A DNA stretch of 64,000 bases from Hydrangea macrophylla (GCA_033977485.1 CM066984.1:114011251-114075250), one strand, 5' to 3'. Positions 35,426-48,090 are shown, numbered from the stretch's first letter. Program-made: numbers and translations. The notes: a model not told the origin generated them from the letters alone.

Positions 35426-35662
35426 GGACACTCCCTGACGCCCATGGAAGCGTTAAAGTGTGTGAAGCCGAACTCGGACATTCCCTGGCACCCATGGTAG
35501 TGCTAAAGTGTGGCCTACGGACACTCCCTGATAACTCAAGTCTGGATACTGTGTGAGGGGTTGCCTCGGTATTTGCATGGCGGTTAGGGTATTCAAAGTG
35601 TGAGGCATTGGACACTCCCTGGTACCCCGGACCAAAGTGTGAGGCAAACTGGACACTCCCTG
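35426..35662. repeat. GGACACTCCCTG minisatellite in gypsy LTR
   Basis: Copies start at 35426, 35476 (ATT variant), 35519, 35610 and 35651. Most are followed 20-30 bp later by AAAGTGTG. The repeat recurs in the 3' LTR at about 43981-44218. Confidence 0.9.
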
Positions 35663-36354
35663 GCGTCCCGATTGCTAAAGTGTGGCTATCTGAGTGTTTC
35701 AAAGATACCAAGAGTAGGATAGTGGGTTGTTGTGGATGTCGAGAGAAAAGAGTCGGCGAGATGAGTGTGGTGCATTGTCTCATTTCACGAGTATCTGTAT
35801 TTATGAATGAAAGACTTTTATTATATTCCTTGTTGTTTTATAAAATAAATTCTTTCAGTATATTTAATAATGGAAAAAGGTAAATGGGTATGATTTACAT
35901 TCAAAGTCATGTTTTTAATACTCACCAGCTTCTTGAAGCTGACGACGTTGATGCGTCCTGGACATTCGTGTTCAGGCTTTTCAGGTTACAATCAGGAGGA
36001 ATCATACGACTATGCTAATTAAGAATGACTGCATCTGGAATAAAGAAACTGTTTATTTTATGCATTAAGTTTATTTGTTGGAGTTTTAAACTGTTTTGTT
36101 TTAAGGATGACTGTAACAGACTCTAAGTTATTATTTTATTTTCAAGGCGGTTTGTGCCTTAGTTGACCCCGGTTTATAAGATGTAATAAGATAGAAAATT
36201 TTTGTAAGCCTTGATTGCTTTACTCTGATTATTATGTTTTGTTGTTTGACGTTTGGGACGGAATCGATCCTTCAAACTGTCGCGACCTACGGGTCCATAA
36301 AGGAAATTAAACGCTTTCCTTATTTATGCTACGTCGGGGCGTGACAGGATTTAG

Positions 36355-36366
36355 TGGTATCAGAGC
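36355..36366 (+). other. Primer binding site of nested gypsy element
   Basis: TGGTATCAGAGC, complementary to the 3' end of plant initiator tRNA-Met, lies eight bases after the 5' LTR. Confidence 0.92.
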
Positions 36367-36538
36367 CAGGTTATTATTTATCACAAGATAGTTTAACCAG
36401 GTTAGGGTTTACCAGTATAGACCCGATTCCACATTCCATTAAGTGTTACACACCCGATGATACGACAGGGAGGATAGACTAAGAACCCAAACGCCTAAGA
36501 TTATTCTGTTCTGACTTTAAGTAGTACCCTTTTCAGGT

Positions 36539-37153
36539 ATGGATCCAGCTCCCCCACTTTATGTACCAGACAGGTTCGGAGGACACTTCGTGTTACCTGG
36601 GGCAGTGATCCCAGCTTTTCTTGACTTATATCAGGCGGCCGTGGAGCAGTTGGCCGTGACGACGGTAGTATCTGAGGTTTGGCACCAGGTCCACGTGGTA
36701 GGCCTAGTTGACCTGACCCGTATCCGTTTTGAGCTTCGATATTTCGCAGAGGCTCAGCGTCTAGTTTTGGTCGAGGTTCTGCGGTTGGTCGATAGCGATG
36801 CTTTCTACCTACCCCTCGAGATCCAGGTCGTGCATGCCCACCTGGCTCAGTTGGAGATGCCTCCGCCGGTTGTACCCATTGCTGAGGACGATGCAGAGGT
36901 TGTTCACGTAGTCCCAGTAGGTGGGGAGATCTTTGAGGACGGCATAGGTCTGGACGATCTTGCTGCTGAGCTCGAGGCTGAGCTAGCACTTGAGCTAGCC
37001 CTGCCTGAGGAGATGGTAGATGAGGCGGATGCTCCTGTACCTGCTTCATCGTCCACCTCTCACAGCTATGACGGGGTTGGACCGTTCGTTGTTCAGCGTT
37101 TTCGCCCTGTCGATTCGCTAGATCTCCTGATGGCCGCTTATGGAGATGATTGA
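36539..37153 (+). CDS. Extra ORF upstream of gag, function unknown
   Basis: An uninterrupted 204-codon ORF begins MDPAPPLYVPDRFGG, 172 nt after the primer site, and ends 302 nt before gag in a different frame. The first about 110 residues look globular (Val/Leu-rich with regular aromatic residues). Residues about 110-175 are acidic, with an ELEAELALELA-type helix, followed by a Ser-rich linker and a short tail ending MAAYGDD. No CCHC, protease or polymerase motif is seen, and it is not a Gag I recognise. It stays open while gag-pol in the same element has two stops. Some plant gypsy lineages (for example Ogre) carry an ORF ahead of gag, but I cannot say this is homologous. A 182-codon ORF on the other strand overlaps it and is probably a shadow. 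Confidence 0.7.
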   Translation: MDPAPPLYVPDRFGGHFVLPGAVIPAFLDLYQAAVEQLAVTTVVSEVWHQVHVVGLVDLTRIRFELRYFAEAQRLVLVEVLRLVDSDAFYLPLEIQVVHAHLAQLEMPPPVVPIAEDDAEVVHVVPVGGEIFEDGIGLDDLAAELEAELALELALPEEMVDEADAPVPASSSTSHSYDGVGPFVVQRFRPVDSLDLLMAAYGDD

Positions 37154-37455
37154 CGTTTTAGTTACGACTTGTACATATTAACTACTTTTAACTATTAGCT
37201 CTGTCTCTTTTTGCAACTGTAATTACATGCATTAGAGTGTAGGGCAATGACCCCATTTTTGTAACATTAACTCTTGCATGCGTCCTAACCCATGCAGATA
37301 GGGTAGGCATTGATCTGACCATACATGCTTTTTGTATCTACTTGGCAGAAGTTATATATATAAGATATACTCTTTTGAACGTTGCTGTCATTTAAATTAC
37401 TTCATAACACTGTTGCATGCATGTTTCTCATTCTACTACCACTATCATGCATAGA

Positions 37456-40400
37456 ATGGCTGGAGGAGTCAGGAGGAACAGGAACCTGATCGAAGGAGCA
37501 CCCGAAGCTGCTGATCCTACAGGGATGTTTGAAGCGTTTATCAGACGGCTAGAAAGAATCGGTAATACGAACGACAACCGAAGAGACCGTCAAACGGGAG
37601 ACAAGTTGCTAGAAAGATTCCGTGCTCTAAGGCCCGAACAATTTGCGGGTACCGCGGAACCCTGGAAGGCGGAACAGTGGTTGAGACAGATGGACCGGAT
37701 GTTCGAAGCTGTCCAATGCAACGAGATAGACAAGAGAAGATTAGCTACATTTCAGTTGACCGATGCTGCCGGAGATTGGTGGGATTCGGTCATAGCTACT
37801 ATCGGGAATGGAGCTGCAACGGGAATGACATGGACTGCGTTCAAGGGGAGATTTTTGGAGAAGTATTTCCCGGCTACGGAGAGGCACAGAAGAGAGAAGG
37901 AATTCATGGATCTGACGCAAGGAACCAAGTCGGTGCAAGAATACACCACACAGTTTGAAAGACTGTCTCGGTTTGCTCCACACCTGGTTGATACCGAGGA
38001 GAAGAAGATCCGCAAGTATAATCAAGGCCTGACACCGCAGATTCGCCGCTTGACTCTCGGCCACTTGGATAAATCGTTTGAAGGACTTGTTGGTTTGGCT
38101 ACTGATCTGGAAGAGGATGCTCGAGTGAGCCGAAAATAATTTGAATTCCGACCGCCTCAAAGGGGTAATTTTGGGAATAGACCACCAATGAACCGTACCC
38201 AAGGGCAGAAGAGGAATTTCGACGGAAGCAAGAAGACCCAGGCTATTACCTATCCGACTCAACCTCGAGTAGGAGAAGGAAGTAGTAGTGGAAAGTGTTT
38301 CAACTGTGGCAACCCTGGACATTTGGCTCGTGATTGCAAGGCACCAAGGCGTGCTACTCAGCAAGGGATAGTCTGCTTCAACTGTGGTGAACCAGGTCAC
38401 ATCAGCAGGTTCTGTACTGCTCCTAAGCAGGTGACTTATGGTCAACAGGGTCAGACTCGCTTGAATACTGTTATCCCTGATGCCGCTGGATATGATGGAA
38501 CTGCGTATGAAGAAGAAAATTATGGAGAAGCTCAACCTGATCAGCAAGCAGTAGAAGGTACATTAACTCTGTTTAACTCCCATGTTAAAGTGTTATTTGA
38601 TACGGGTGCTGCTCTTTCGTTCATATCTGTTAATACAATTCGAAGATTGGGTATTTTACCTCATCGCTTAGAGAAAGCTTTGAAGGCTACTTCGCCATTA
38701 GGAGCTGCGGTCAGATTAGGACACGTGTGCAAGGATTGTCCCTTACGGTTAGGAGACCGTGAAATCCCTGCTAGGTTGATTGTCCTATCAATGAAGGAAT
38801 TTGACATAATCCTAGGAATGGATTGGCTCTCTCAGAATCAAGTGAAGCTGGATTGTGCGAGGAAGAGAATTACATTCCCCGACAATGAGAATCAACCCTT
38901 TGATTTTCAATGTAACCCTACGGGAGATATGTTCCTCACGAGATGCTTAGCCAACATCGAAGTCGTCAGTACAGAGGTGACAGCGTCATCTATACCTGTA
39001 GTCAAGGACTTCGAAGAAGTGTTTGAAGATGTTTCTGGTCTACCGCCCGAGAGAAGTATAGAGTTCTGTATCGAGCTTATACCGGGTACCGTACCGATCA
39101 CCAAGGTTCCCTACAGAATGGCCCCCACAGAACTGCTGGAATTGAAGGAACAAGTTCAAGAGCCCGAGAACCTAGGTTTTGTACGCCCAAGTACATCGCC
39201 TTGGGGAGCACCGGTGTTATTTGTAAAGAAGAAGGACGGGACACTCAGATTGTGTATCGACTACAGAGAACTGAATCGTGTGACTATCAAGAACAAGTAT
39301 CCCTTGCCTCGGATTGATGATTTGTTTGATCAACTACAAAGAGCTACGACATTTTCCAAGATAGACCTAAGGTCGGGATATCATCAGTTGAGGGTACGAA
39401 AAGAAGACATACCTAAGACTGCTTTCAGAACCCGATATGGTCATTATGAATTTCTGGTGATGCCGTTTGGAATGACGAACGCCCCGGCAGTGTTTATGGA
39501 TCTGATGAACAGAGTGTTCAAGCCGTACTTAGATCAGTTTGTCATCGTCTTTATCGATGATATTTTGATTTATTCTAAGTCGGGAGAAGAACACGAGCAA
39601 CATCTACGGATTGCGATGCAGACGCTCAAAGACCATCAGTTGTATGCCAAGTTCAGTAAGTGTGAGTTCTGGTTGCAAGAAGTGAAATTTCTGGGACACA
39701 AGGTGTCATCTCAAGGAATTTCAGTGGATTCATCCAAGACCGATGCTGTATCAAACTGGGTTAGACCGAGCAACCCTACGGAAGTTCGGAGTTTTCTTGG
39801 ACTCGCAGGCTATTACAGGAGATTCGTTGAGGGATTCTCAAAAATAGCAGCACCTTTAATTGGGTTAACGAAGAAGAATTTGAAGTTTGAATGGACAGAG
39901 AAGCATGAGCAAGCCTTTCTAGAGTTGAAAGAGAGACTCACTACCGCACCGGTACTAACAATACCCAAGCCTGATGAGAAGTTCACTATCTTTAGTGACG
40001 CATCATATCAAGGGTTAGGGTGTGTACTTATGCAAGATGGCAGGGTGATCGCCTATGGATCCAGACAGCTGAAGCCGAACGAGTTGAACTATCCCATTCA
40101 TGATTTGGAATTGGCGGCAGTAGTTTTCGCACTCAAGATTTGGAGACACTATCTCTACGGTGAGAAGTTTGATTTGTTCTCTGATCACAAGAGCCTAAAG
40201 TACTTGTTCACACAGAAAGAGTTGAACATGAGGCAGCGTAGATGGATGGAACTGATTAAAGATTATGACTTCACGTTAGAATACCACCCGGGTAAAGCTA
40301 ATGTGGTTGCTGATGCCCTGAGTCGACAGACTCGTGAGACGATCGCCTCCTTAATGGTTAGAGAGTGGCGAGCGTTGGAGACTTTGGCGGAATTCGATGT

Positions 40401-41892
40401 ACAGAGTGCTGAAGAAGGAGAAGGACAATTGTTCGGATGTCTTATCCTACAGCCTGTTCTTATCGACCGCATCATTGGAGCTCAGAAAGAAGATGAGAAG
40501 TTTCAGGCATGGTTCGTAAAAATGTTAGAAAAGGACCCGACAGAATGGAAAGTGGGAGTCGATGGAGGATATCGGTGCAGGAATAGATTATGTGTGCCAG
40601 GTAATGAAGAGTTAAGGAAGGATATCCTGGAAGAAGCACATAAGTCGAGATATACAGTTCACCCGGGAGGAACGAAGATGTACAAAGATCTGAAGAGAAA
40701 TTTCTGGTGGGAAGGTATGAAGAAAGACGTGGCCGAATTTGTATCCAAGTGTTTGACATGTCAGCAAGTCAAAGCTGAACATCAGAGACCGTCAGGATTG
40801 TTGCAACCGCTACCTATTCCTGGTTAGAAGTGGGAGCACATTTCGATGGATTTTGTAGTAGGATTACCCCGGTCGCAGCAGAATCATGACGCCATTTGGG
40901 TAATCGTGGATCGATTGACGAAGTCAGCTCATTTCATTGCTTATAGTATGACATACCCGGTAGAGAAGATGAGTCGGATGTACATACAACAAGTTGTGCG
41001 ACTTCACGGTGCACCTGTGTCGATAGTGTCAGACCGTGACGCGCGTTTTACCTCTGGATTTTGGGAAAGTCTGCAAGAAGCTATGGGAACTTCGCTCAAG
41101 ATGAGTACTGCTTTTCACCCTCAGACAGATGGTCAGACTGCGCGTGTTAATCAGATAATGGAAGATATGCTCAGGGCTTGTGTGATCGATTTCGAAGAAT
41201 CTTGGGAGACACACTTGCCATTGGTAGAATTCGCCTATAATAACAGTTATCACGCGAGTATCGGTATGGCTCCGTTCGAAGCATTGTACGGACGACCATG
41301 TCGTTCCCCATTGTGTTGGGCAGAGGTTGGGGACTCAGAATTGTTGGGACCAGATTTGGTAAGCGAAACCAATGAGAAGATTACTTTGGTCAAGGAGAGG
41401 ATGAAAACCGCTCAAAGCCGATATAAGAGTTATGCTGATCGACGCCGGAAGGATTTGGAGTTTAGTGTTGGAGATCACGTACTCCTTAAGGTTTCACCAA
41501 CCCGAGGAGTGGTACGTTTTGGTCTCAAGAGAGGAAAGTTAGCTCCGCGTTTTATCGGACCGTTCGAGATTTTGGAATGTGTCGGGAAAGTAGCTTATCG
41601 ACTGGCACTACCACCGAAGATGTCTGGGGTTCACAACGTGTTTCACGTGAGTATGTTGAGGAAATACATACGAGACCCCTCACATGTGGTTAGTTATGAC
41701 GACATTGAGACAAATCATAACGTTTCTTACAAGGAAAGGCCCGTGAAGATTTTGGATCAGAGTATCAAGAAGTTGAGGAATAAAGATATCCCGTTGGTGA
41801 AGGTTCAGTGGAATCACCATGACAAGAATGAAGCCTCGTGGGAAGTTGAAGCCGATATGAGGATGAAGTACCCGGAATTATTTCAGGACTAG
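37456..41892 (+). pseudogene. Gypsy gag-pol polyprotein, two nonsense codons
   Basis: One 1478-codon frame is broken by TAA at 38137-38139 (codon 228) and TAG at 40825-40827 (codon 1124). Order: Gag with retrotransposon-gag domain (about 60-225); two CCHC knuckles ([14 protein letters not shown] and [14 protein letters not shown], about 38299-38412); aspartic protease with FDTGA; reverse transcriptase with IDYRELN and FIDDILIYS; RNase H with FSDASYQG; integrase with HHCC zinc finger and catalytic core (DFVVGLP, SDRDARF, then Glu in IMEDML); and the C-terminal chromodomain-like segment. Both stops fit single-base changes (a CAA-type and a TGG-type codon). The start was placed at 37456 (MAGGVRR); an in-frame ATG at 37417 also exists. 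Confidence 0.93.
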
Positions 41893-41924
41893 TTAGTCTT
41901 GATTTCGGGGACGAAATCCTGTTT

Positions 41925-41937
41925 AAGGGAGGAAGGG
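41925..41937 (+). other. Polypurine tract of nested gypsy element
   Basis: AAGGGAGGAAGGG directly abuts the 3' LTR start TGTAATAACC, as expected for plus-strand priming. Confidence 0.88.
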
Positions 41938-44901
41938 TGTAATAACCTGCATTTTCATTTCATTTTCATATTTAAATTGTCAATTACATTGTATATTTAA
42001 TTTCACTGGGTATTGACTGCCTCATTTAAATTACATTCTCATATTCTAAATTTTATTTAGTGAATTATTGCAAGCTAAGAATGTTGTTGGGGTTAAATTG
42101 TAATTTTTATAAAATTAGTAATACCTGTGTGGATTTCAAAGTCTGTATTTCAAAACGGTGAAAATAACTTATTTTGACTCAATCAGTATTTTTATGAAAC
42201 CAGGAAATCAATTCCTCAGCTAAAATAAATTTTCTGTATTTTTATGGTGACCACCGCGCCCCGAAAATACCAGTTTATGTCCAAAACTGTCCGCGCTGTG
42301 CTAAATTTCCCCAGATATTGGAAGTGACCGATTTGGACACTTGCTTTATTTCCATTTATGGCTACTAATGATTGCCTTGCACTTGTTTGGGAATGTCTAG
42401 CTTGTGTGTGTTATTTTTGTGCCAAAAGCTAGATTCCCAAACAACTCTAGCTTGAACCCCTATATGCCTACTTGACCCTTGGTAGAGCTTTGGAGTTAAA
42501 TCAGTGTATATACGTATGTAATTGTGTGTGTATCTTCTGCAGCTTTGGTTAATTTGAGAACTAAAATCCATTTGTTGAGTGAGCTACAATTTGCTTGGCC
42601 TCCAAGTCCATACCAATTTCTCTCTATATGTATATGCACTACACACTTTGTGAACACATTTTCTACTCATTCTGCATTAACACACAGAGAGAAAAGAAGG
42701 AGTGCAGTGAGTTCATTTAGAGAGAGAAAGCTCAAGACTCCATAGCCAAAGCTTGGAGTTGATTTCTCTATTTGCCTATTCTTTCTCAACATATTCTCAT
42801 CTCTTCATCTTTGTCAATCAGTGAGTATTTTTAACTCACTCCCAATGTAATCTCATACTTATTTGCTGTGTATTATTTCAATTTTGTCAACCTCCATTGA
42901 TGAATTTTGGTATGAACTTCAAAGCTTGAAAACATGGATTTCCAAAACTTAACCAAAATTAGTTTTGTGAATGAAATATGATAGATTATAGTGTGTAGAG
43001 TATATGGTTGTAAAATTAGAGCTTAATTCGTTCATAGGAGAAAGTATATTAAGAATTAGTTTTTGACATGTTTTAGTTTTTCATAAAATTTAAGAGATAT
43101 GATTTGATTCTTGTAAAATTAACCTTGGAATCTTAATCCTCATTTAAAAACAAAGAAAATCATATAAGATAAGGCTTGGTTGATCACAGAATTGAAATGG
43201 GTCAAAAAGACCCCTGTTTTGCTGAAACAGGGAAGTCTGGGGGAAGAAGACGAAGCCTCAGCTTCATCTCGCGCCACGATCGCGCGCGCGAGAATCGCGC
43301 GAGCGGCCCGCGCGAGCGACCCCTCGCGCGAGCGGCCCGCGCGCGCGAGGTAGGCTTCCCCAGGTAGACGTAAGAGTTTATATATATATAATTGAAAATT
43401 GGCTGGTCGCGCGAGCGAGGGTCGCGCGAGGACCCCTTCGCGCGAGCGATCCGCGCGCGCGACCCTGCTTTCCTCAGGCAGACAGAAAAGGTTATTAATA
43501 AATGAAAATGGGCTTATCGCGCGAGCGGCCCGCGTGAGCGACCCATCGCGCGAGCGGCCCGCGCGCGCGAGGTAGTGCAGTTTCTGTTTTTGTCTGTTTT
43601 CTGTTAAGGGACTGTTTGGATAAAATTTATATACTGTTAAGGCTCTGTTTGGGAATTTAGTTGATCAGAACTCTATTTGGTTATGTTTAAGTGATCTAAA
43701 CATTATAGTATAACTCATTAATTCCCGTACGCGTGTTGTTCCTTAATTCAGCATTATTGTTTAAGTGCATATCATTCATGTGGGTCAGTAGTGCATGCAT
43801 ATGGGTGTCAGTCTGTGTGGAAAAGAGTAATGGTAGTGTGGAAAGGGTATGAGATTGTGTTTGTGGTCGTGGTTGTGGTTGAGTATGAGTTTGTGGTCGT
43901 GGTCGTGGTCGTGGTTGTGGTTGTGGATGTGGTTGAGTTTGTGGAAGAGGGTATCTTTGAAATGCGACGGTGGCAAATAAGGACACTCCCTGACGCCCAT
44001 GGAAGCGTTAAAGTGTGTGAAGCCGAACTCGGACATTCCCTGGCACCCATGGTAGTGCTAAAGTGTGGCCTACGGACACTCCCTGATAACTCAAGTCTGG
44101 ATACTGTGTGAGGGGTTGCCCCGGTATTTGCATGGCGGTTAGGGTATTCTAAGTGTGAGGCATTGGACACTCCCTGGTACCCCGGACCAAAGTGTGAGGC
44201 AAACTGGACACTCCCTGGCGCCCCGATTGCTAAAGTGTGGCTATCTGAGTGTTTCAAAGATACCAGGAGTAGGATAGTGGGTTGTTGTGGATGTCGAGAG
44301 AAAAGAGTCGGCGAGATGAGTGTGGTGCATTGTCTCATTTCACGAGTATCTGTATTTATGAATGAAAGACTTTTATTATATTCCTTGTTGTTTTATAAAA
44401 TAAATTCTTTCAGTATATTTAATAATGGAAAAAGGTAAATGGGTATGATTTACATTCAAAGTCATGTTTTTAATACTCACCAACTTCTTGAAGCTGACGA
44501 CGTTGATGCGTCCTGGACATTCGTGTTCAGGCTTTTCAGGTTACAATCAGGAGGAATCATACGACTATGCTAATTGAGAATGGCTGCATCTGGAATAAAG
44601 AAACTGTTTATTTTATGCATTAAGTTTATTTGTTGGAGTTTTAAACTGTTTTGTTTTAAGGATGACTGTAACAGACTCTAAGTTATTATTTTATTTTCAA
44701 GGCGGTTTGTGCCTTAGTTGACCCCGGTTTATAAGATGTAATAAGATAGAAAATTTTTGTAAGCCTTGATTACTTTACTCTGATTATTATGTTTTGTTGT
44801 TTGACGTTTGGGACGGAATCGATCCTTCAAACTGTCGCGACCTACGGGTCCATAAAGGAAATTAAACGCTTTCCTTATTTATGCTACGTCGGGGCGTGAC
44901 A
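41938..44901 (+). repeat. 3' LTR of nested gypsy element
   Basis: 2964 bp, about 99% identical to 33387-36346. It carries one extra GGTCGT unit in the GTGGTCGTGG tract. The GTTGG duplication follows at 44902. Confidence 0.95.
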
Positions 44902-45685
44902 GTTGGTTATAGCAAAGATTTATAATTGGAGTCCAGAATATTGAATGAATGGGGAATATATTAATGAGTTGGTTGATGAAGTCGGAAGAATCAGAGGCGA
45001 CACAATGATAGTTATGGATATCGAGGGTTACTGTTGTGGAACAGCTTGGAAGGGAAGCGTTGACATATGGTGAGAAATAGAAAGAAGTTTGAGCGTGTAA
45101 GTATTACACAAAGGTTTCATGGTTGGAAAAGATAAGAGATTGAATTCTGAAGGTATCCAACAATTGGTTGAAGAATCAATGTATTAATGTAGTATGTACG
45201 AATGTTCGTACTCGATGATAGTTCCGAAATATGGGATCAGAAGAAATTGCTAAACGGTCCGAGATTATTTTAAGTGACTGTAGGTCGAAAAGAAAGAAAA
45301 GTGAGGGGAGATGACTCATCTTCTCGGTTTGCATATTGAAGTTTGCAATTTCAGAAAAGGTACGATACAATGAGTATGGCATTGTGGTGTAATCTATTAT
45401 CATAAAAGAATGAGCGTGTTCTACTTGAGTCTTGATGTTCTTACTCGGAAAAAAATGTTGATTGGTTGCATGTGTTCAATTTGACACTTTATGTGGATAT
45501 AGACGGAATTCAGGGGAGTTAGTTTCCTTACGAACTTGAAAAATTATTTTCCTCATAAGTTGTAACATCGTAGTGGAGAGATGGAAATTGTGAACAAAAT
45601 GACAAGTATTGGGAAGCATGTGAGGGAAGTCAAGCTAAGAGACGGCGTAAGTTTGGGGACAAACTTCTTTTAAGGAGGAGAAAAT
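44902..45685 (+). other. Right internal remnant of outer element
   Basis: Non-coding continuation of the outer internal region after the nested insertion. It ends in the polypurine tract AAGGAGGAGAAAA (45672-45684) just before LTR2. The preceding GGGGACAAACTT string is typical of the end of gypsy pol, so it may be a decayed pol terminus. Confidence 0.7.
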
Positions 45686-47759
45686 TATAACACCCACATT
45701 TGTGTTATTGCATCTTATTACATTGTCATGCATGATAATGTGATTTGTTGTGTCTTATGACACCTGTGAGAGTAAGTTTTGACTCACAAGTCGATTTGGG
45801 TGTCTGTGTTAGAGAACCCTCTGAGACGATGTGAATGAGTGTTTTGTGGTTGTGACGTCTCTCTGAGTATAAGGCGGTCACTGTAGAATACTTAAATGTT
45901 TATCTGAAAATAAATGTTTACCTGTGTATTTCACTATCTGTATTATTTTCTAGTTTAGAATTTATTTATGTTGTTAGATTTAGTATCCTGGTGAGGACGA
46001 ATTAACATGCTATTAATTTGGAAGGCTAATTAGCAACTTCAGAAAAGTCATGTAGAAATTTGCGTTTTAACAACCAAACGGAACTTAGTCAAAAAATTTG
46101 ATAATTTTGAGGTTTCACTTGTAAAGCTATGAATTAGCTGTGCAGAAAGTTTTGGAAACTAATTAGGAGTTTTGAAAACTTGCGGGGAGTTAAACACAAT
46201 TTTCGGAAGTGTTGCCTATATATAGATAGAGATGACTTTAGATATTTTTTAAAAACTTCTAACCTAAGTTTCAAGAGGAGGCTAAATGGGTGATTTAGTT
46301 GCATCCTCGACGCCAAACGACGACCTTCTGTCCGTCTGTTTTCTCTCAGATTTCATATTCGAGCTTCTTGAGATAAGAGCTTCGTTTTGATACCTACTAG
46401 GGCATGTTTGGCTAAGTTTTCCAAAAAGTTATTTTATAGAATTTTTTCATAAAAGTTGATATTTGGACTTTTGATCCGTAGGAATTGTACAAGGAGATTT
46501 TCTGCACGTTCTTTGTCCACGGGTTTTCCTTGGATCGTATTATAGGAGCATTATTCGGAGGTGAGTGATTCAACTATGTTATTGGAATGATTTCTTGACA
46601 TGTATTCATGTTTGATATCAAAAGCATGTATTAGTTTAGAGATATATATATTGTGTAGTTCATATTGGGCGATTATATCAATAAGTAGGCCCAATTGCAC
46701 GGTGAAATATTTTGATTTCTGAGAGCATGGCGATATGTATTTGAGCATGTTGAATTGCTTATTTGGGTCAGAAGGAGCACGTAGTCACTAAGTCATTTTG
46801 TGAAGCCAATATAGGCATTAAGGTCACACGATTGAAGAGAAAAATCGTGGGTCTTACCCTTTCGCGTGGACTTATTGGCGCGGAGTCGCGGATTGGGAGT
46901 ATGGAATGTGCACGTGAGTCTCCCGCGACTAATATAAAATGTAGAGATGTGAATGCGAGCATGTTTATCATTCACGTGCATATGTTGTTTTATTCACTAA
47001 GCGTTAGTTTAAACAAATCGAAATATGTGTGGTTATTTAAATAACCATTGCAGGTATTAATGCTGACATGGAATCGCAGAAGTGAGCACGTGGGTTTGGG
47101 AGTTCACTTAGAAGGCGTCACATCGTGTTTATTTCGTAGTTTTGGAAATGGAAGTGTTATAATAAGAATTTGTATAACTTTTGGTTATGTTTAACTTAGC
47201 AGATTAGAATGAATCTAAAAAGTTATAATAGTTTGTAACATGTTGTAATCATGTTTTAGTAATGTTTCAATACAGTTAGGATCACTTTGGAGTCGGTTGG
47301 TATGTGTGTTTAATCCCTAAACAATTTGAGAAAGCTTTTAATTTGGAAAATCTGCAGAATGTCTGTTGCTGCCATAAACTAGACGATTGGTTTGTGCAGC
47401 AGTCGACTGGGTCCCCGACACAGTCGACTGGGTCGTGTTTGAAATCAGATATATTTTTGTATCCAGGTTGGACTTCAATCGACCGGACCGTACTAGTCGA
47501 CTGAACATTTGGCACCCCAGTCGACTGGGATTAGAAAACAGTCGACTGGATGGGGTCTCAAGACCAAACTTTCTGTTGGACCAACCTTAGTCGACTGGGC
47601 ACGAGGTGCAGTCGATTGGACTACTAGTTTTCAAATGGGTTGTTTCTTTTTCACTGCGTGTGTTCTTCAAACTAATTTTTGGGAACGTTAATGAATTGGT
47701 TTAGCCTCGGTGGCGTGCCACGGGCTCCGATTTCGCTATTGTGGAACCGGGTTGTGACA
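45686..47759 (+). repeat. LTR2 of the outer gypsy-type element
   Basis: 2074 bp, beginning TATAACACCC and ending TGTGACA, homologous to 28293-30415. Unlike a normal 3' LTR, it is followed by a primer site and about 330 bp of internal sequence. Confidence 0.88.
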
Positions 47760-48090
47760 TTTAGTGGTATCAGAGCTATAGGTTTAGAACCTTGGGAACG
47801 AGTGATATTATATGCTGAGTGACGTCGAGTGGAGTGGGTAATCGTAACAATAATATTTTTATCATTATTGAAATGCTCATATGTTAGTATCGGTTGATTG
47901 TGACGATGAATTGTGCACATATATATCTTGTGGTATAGCATGCATCATCTTTATGCATTGTACTCAACCGGGAGAATACGTGATAACATTATGACTGAGC
48001 CGGTAAGAGATTTGTCACCGCATTCGCGAATGGACCAATTAGTGAACATGGTGGGAAATTTCGTTCAAGTCGTAAGTGAACAGGATCAGA
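47760..48090 (+). other. Second copy of outer-element internal start
   Basis: This segment repeats 30416-30746 closely, including the primer site TGGTATCAGAGC (47765-47776) and the MTEPVRDL-coding start at about 47991. It breaks off at GAACAGGATCAGA (48090), where LTR sequence resumes. Confidence 0.85.

Larger units (their letters stand above)
33387..36346 (+). repeat. 5' LTR of nested gypsy element
   Basis: 2960 bp. Notable internal structure: a CpG-dense repeat array (34715-35025), a GTGGTCGTGGTTGTGG-type tract (35306-35395) and five copies of GGACACTCCCTG (35426-35662). The ORFs seen within it on either strand are repeated in the 3' LTR and look like by-products of these repeats. Confidence 0.95.
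33387..44901 (+). mobile_element. Nested Ty3/gypsy element, Tekay/Del-like
   Basis: This 11,515-bp element is inserted in the outer one and flanked by GTTGG (33382-33386 and 44902-44906). LTRs are 33387-36346 (2960 bp) and 41938-44901 (2964 bp), both TGTAATAACC ... GTGACA. I count roughly 18 substitutions plus three small indels, about 0.6% divergence, clustered in the second half of the LTR. It contains a tRNA-Met primer site, an extra ORF, gag-pol in gypsy order (RT and RNase H before integrase) and a polypurine tract. The C-terminal VKILDQ ... WEVEADMRMKYPELF segment looks like a chromodomain-type tail, hence the Tekay/Del assignment. Two nonsense codons interrupt gag-pol. Confidence 0.96.

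Noticed and set aside
35147..35783. Overlapping minus-strand ORFs of 65-174 codons, repeated at 43696-44338
   Set aside because: They come from the GTGGTCGTGG and GGACACTCCCTG repeats of the gypsy LTR and are duplicated only because the LTR is.
36501..37049. 182-codon minus-strand ORF opposite the extra gypsy ORF
   Set aside because: It overlaps the + strand ORF almost completely; the + strand frame has the better placed start after the primer site. The minus frame is probably a GC-composition effect.
37741..38547. 268-codon minus-strand ORF
   Set aside because: Antisense shadow of gag in the nested gypsy element; no domain of its own.
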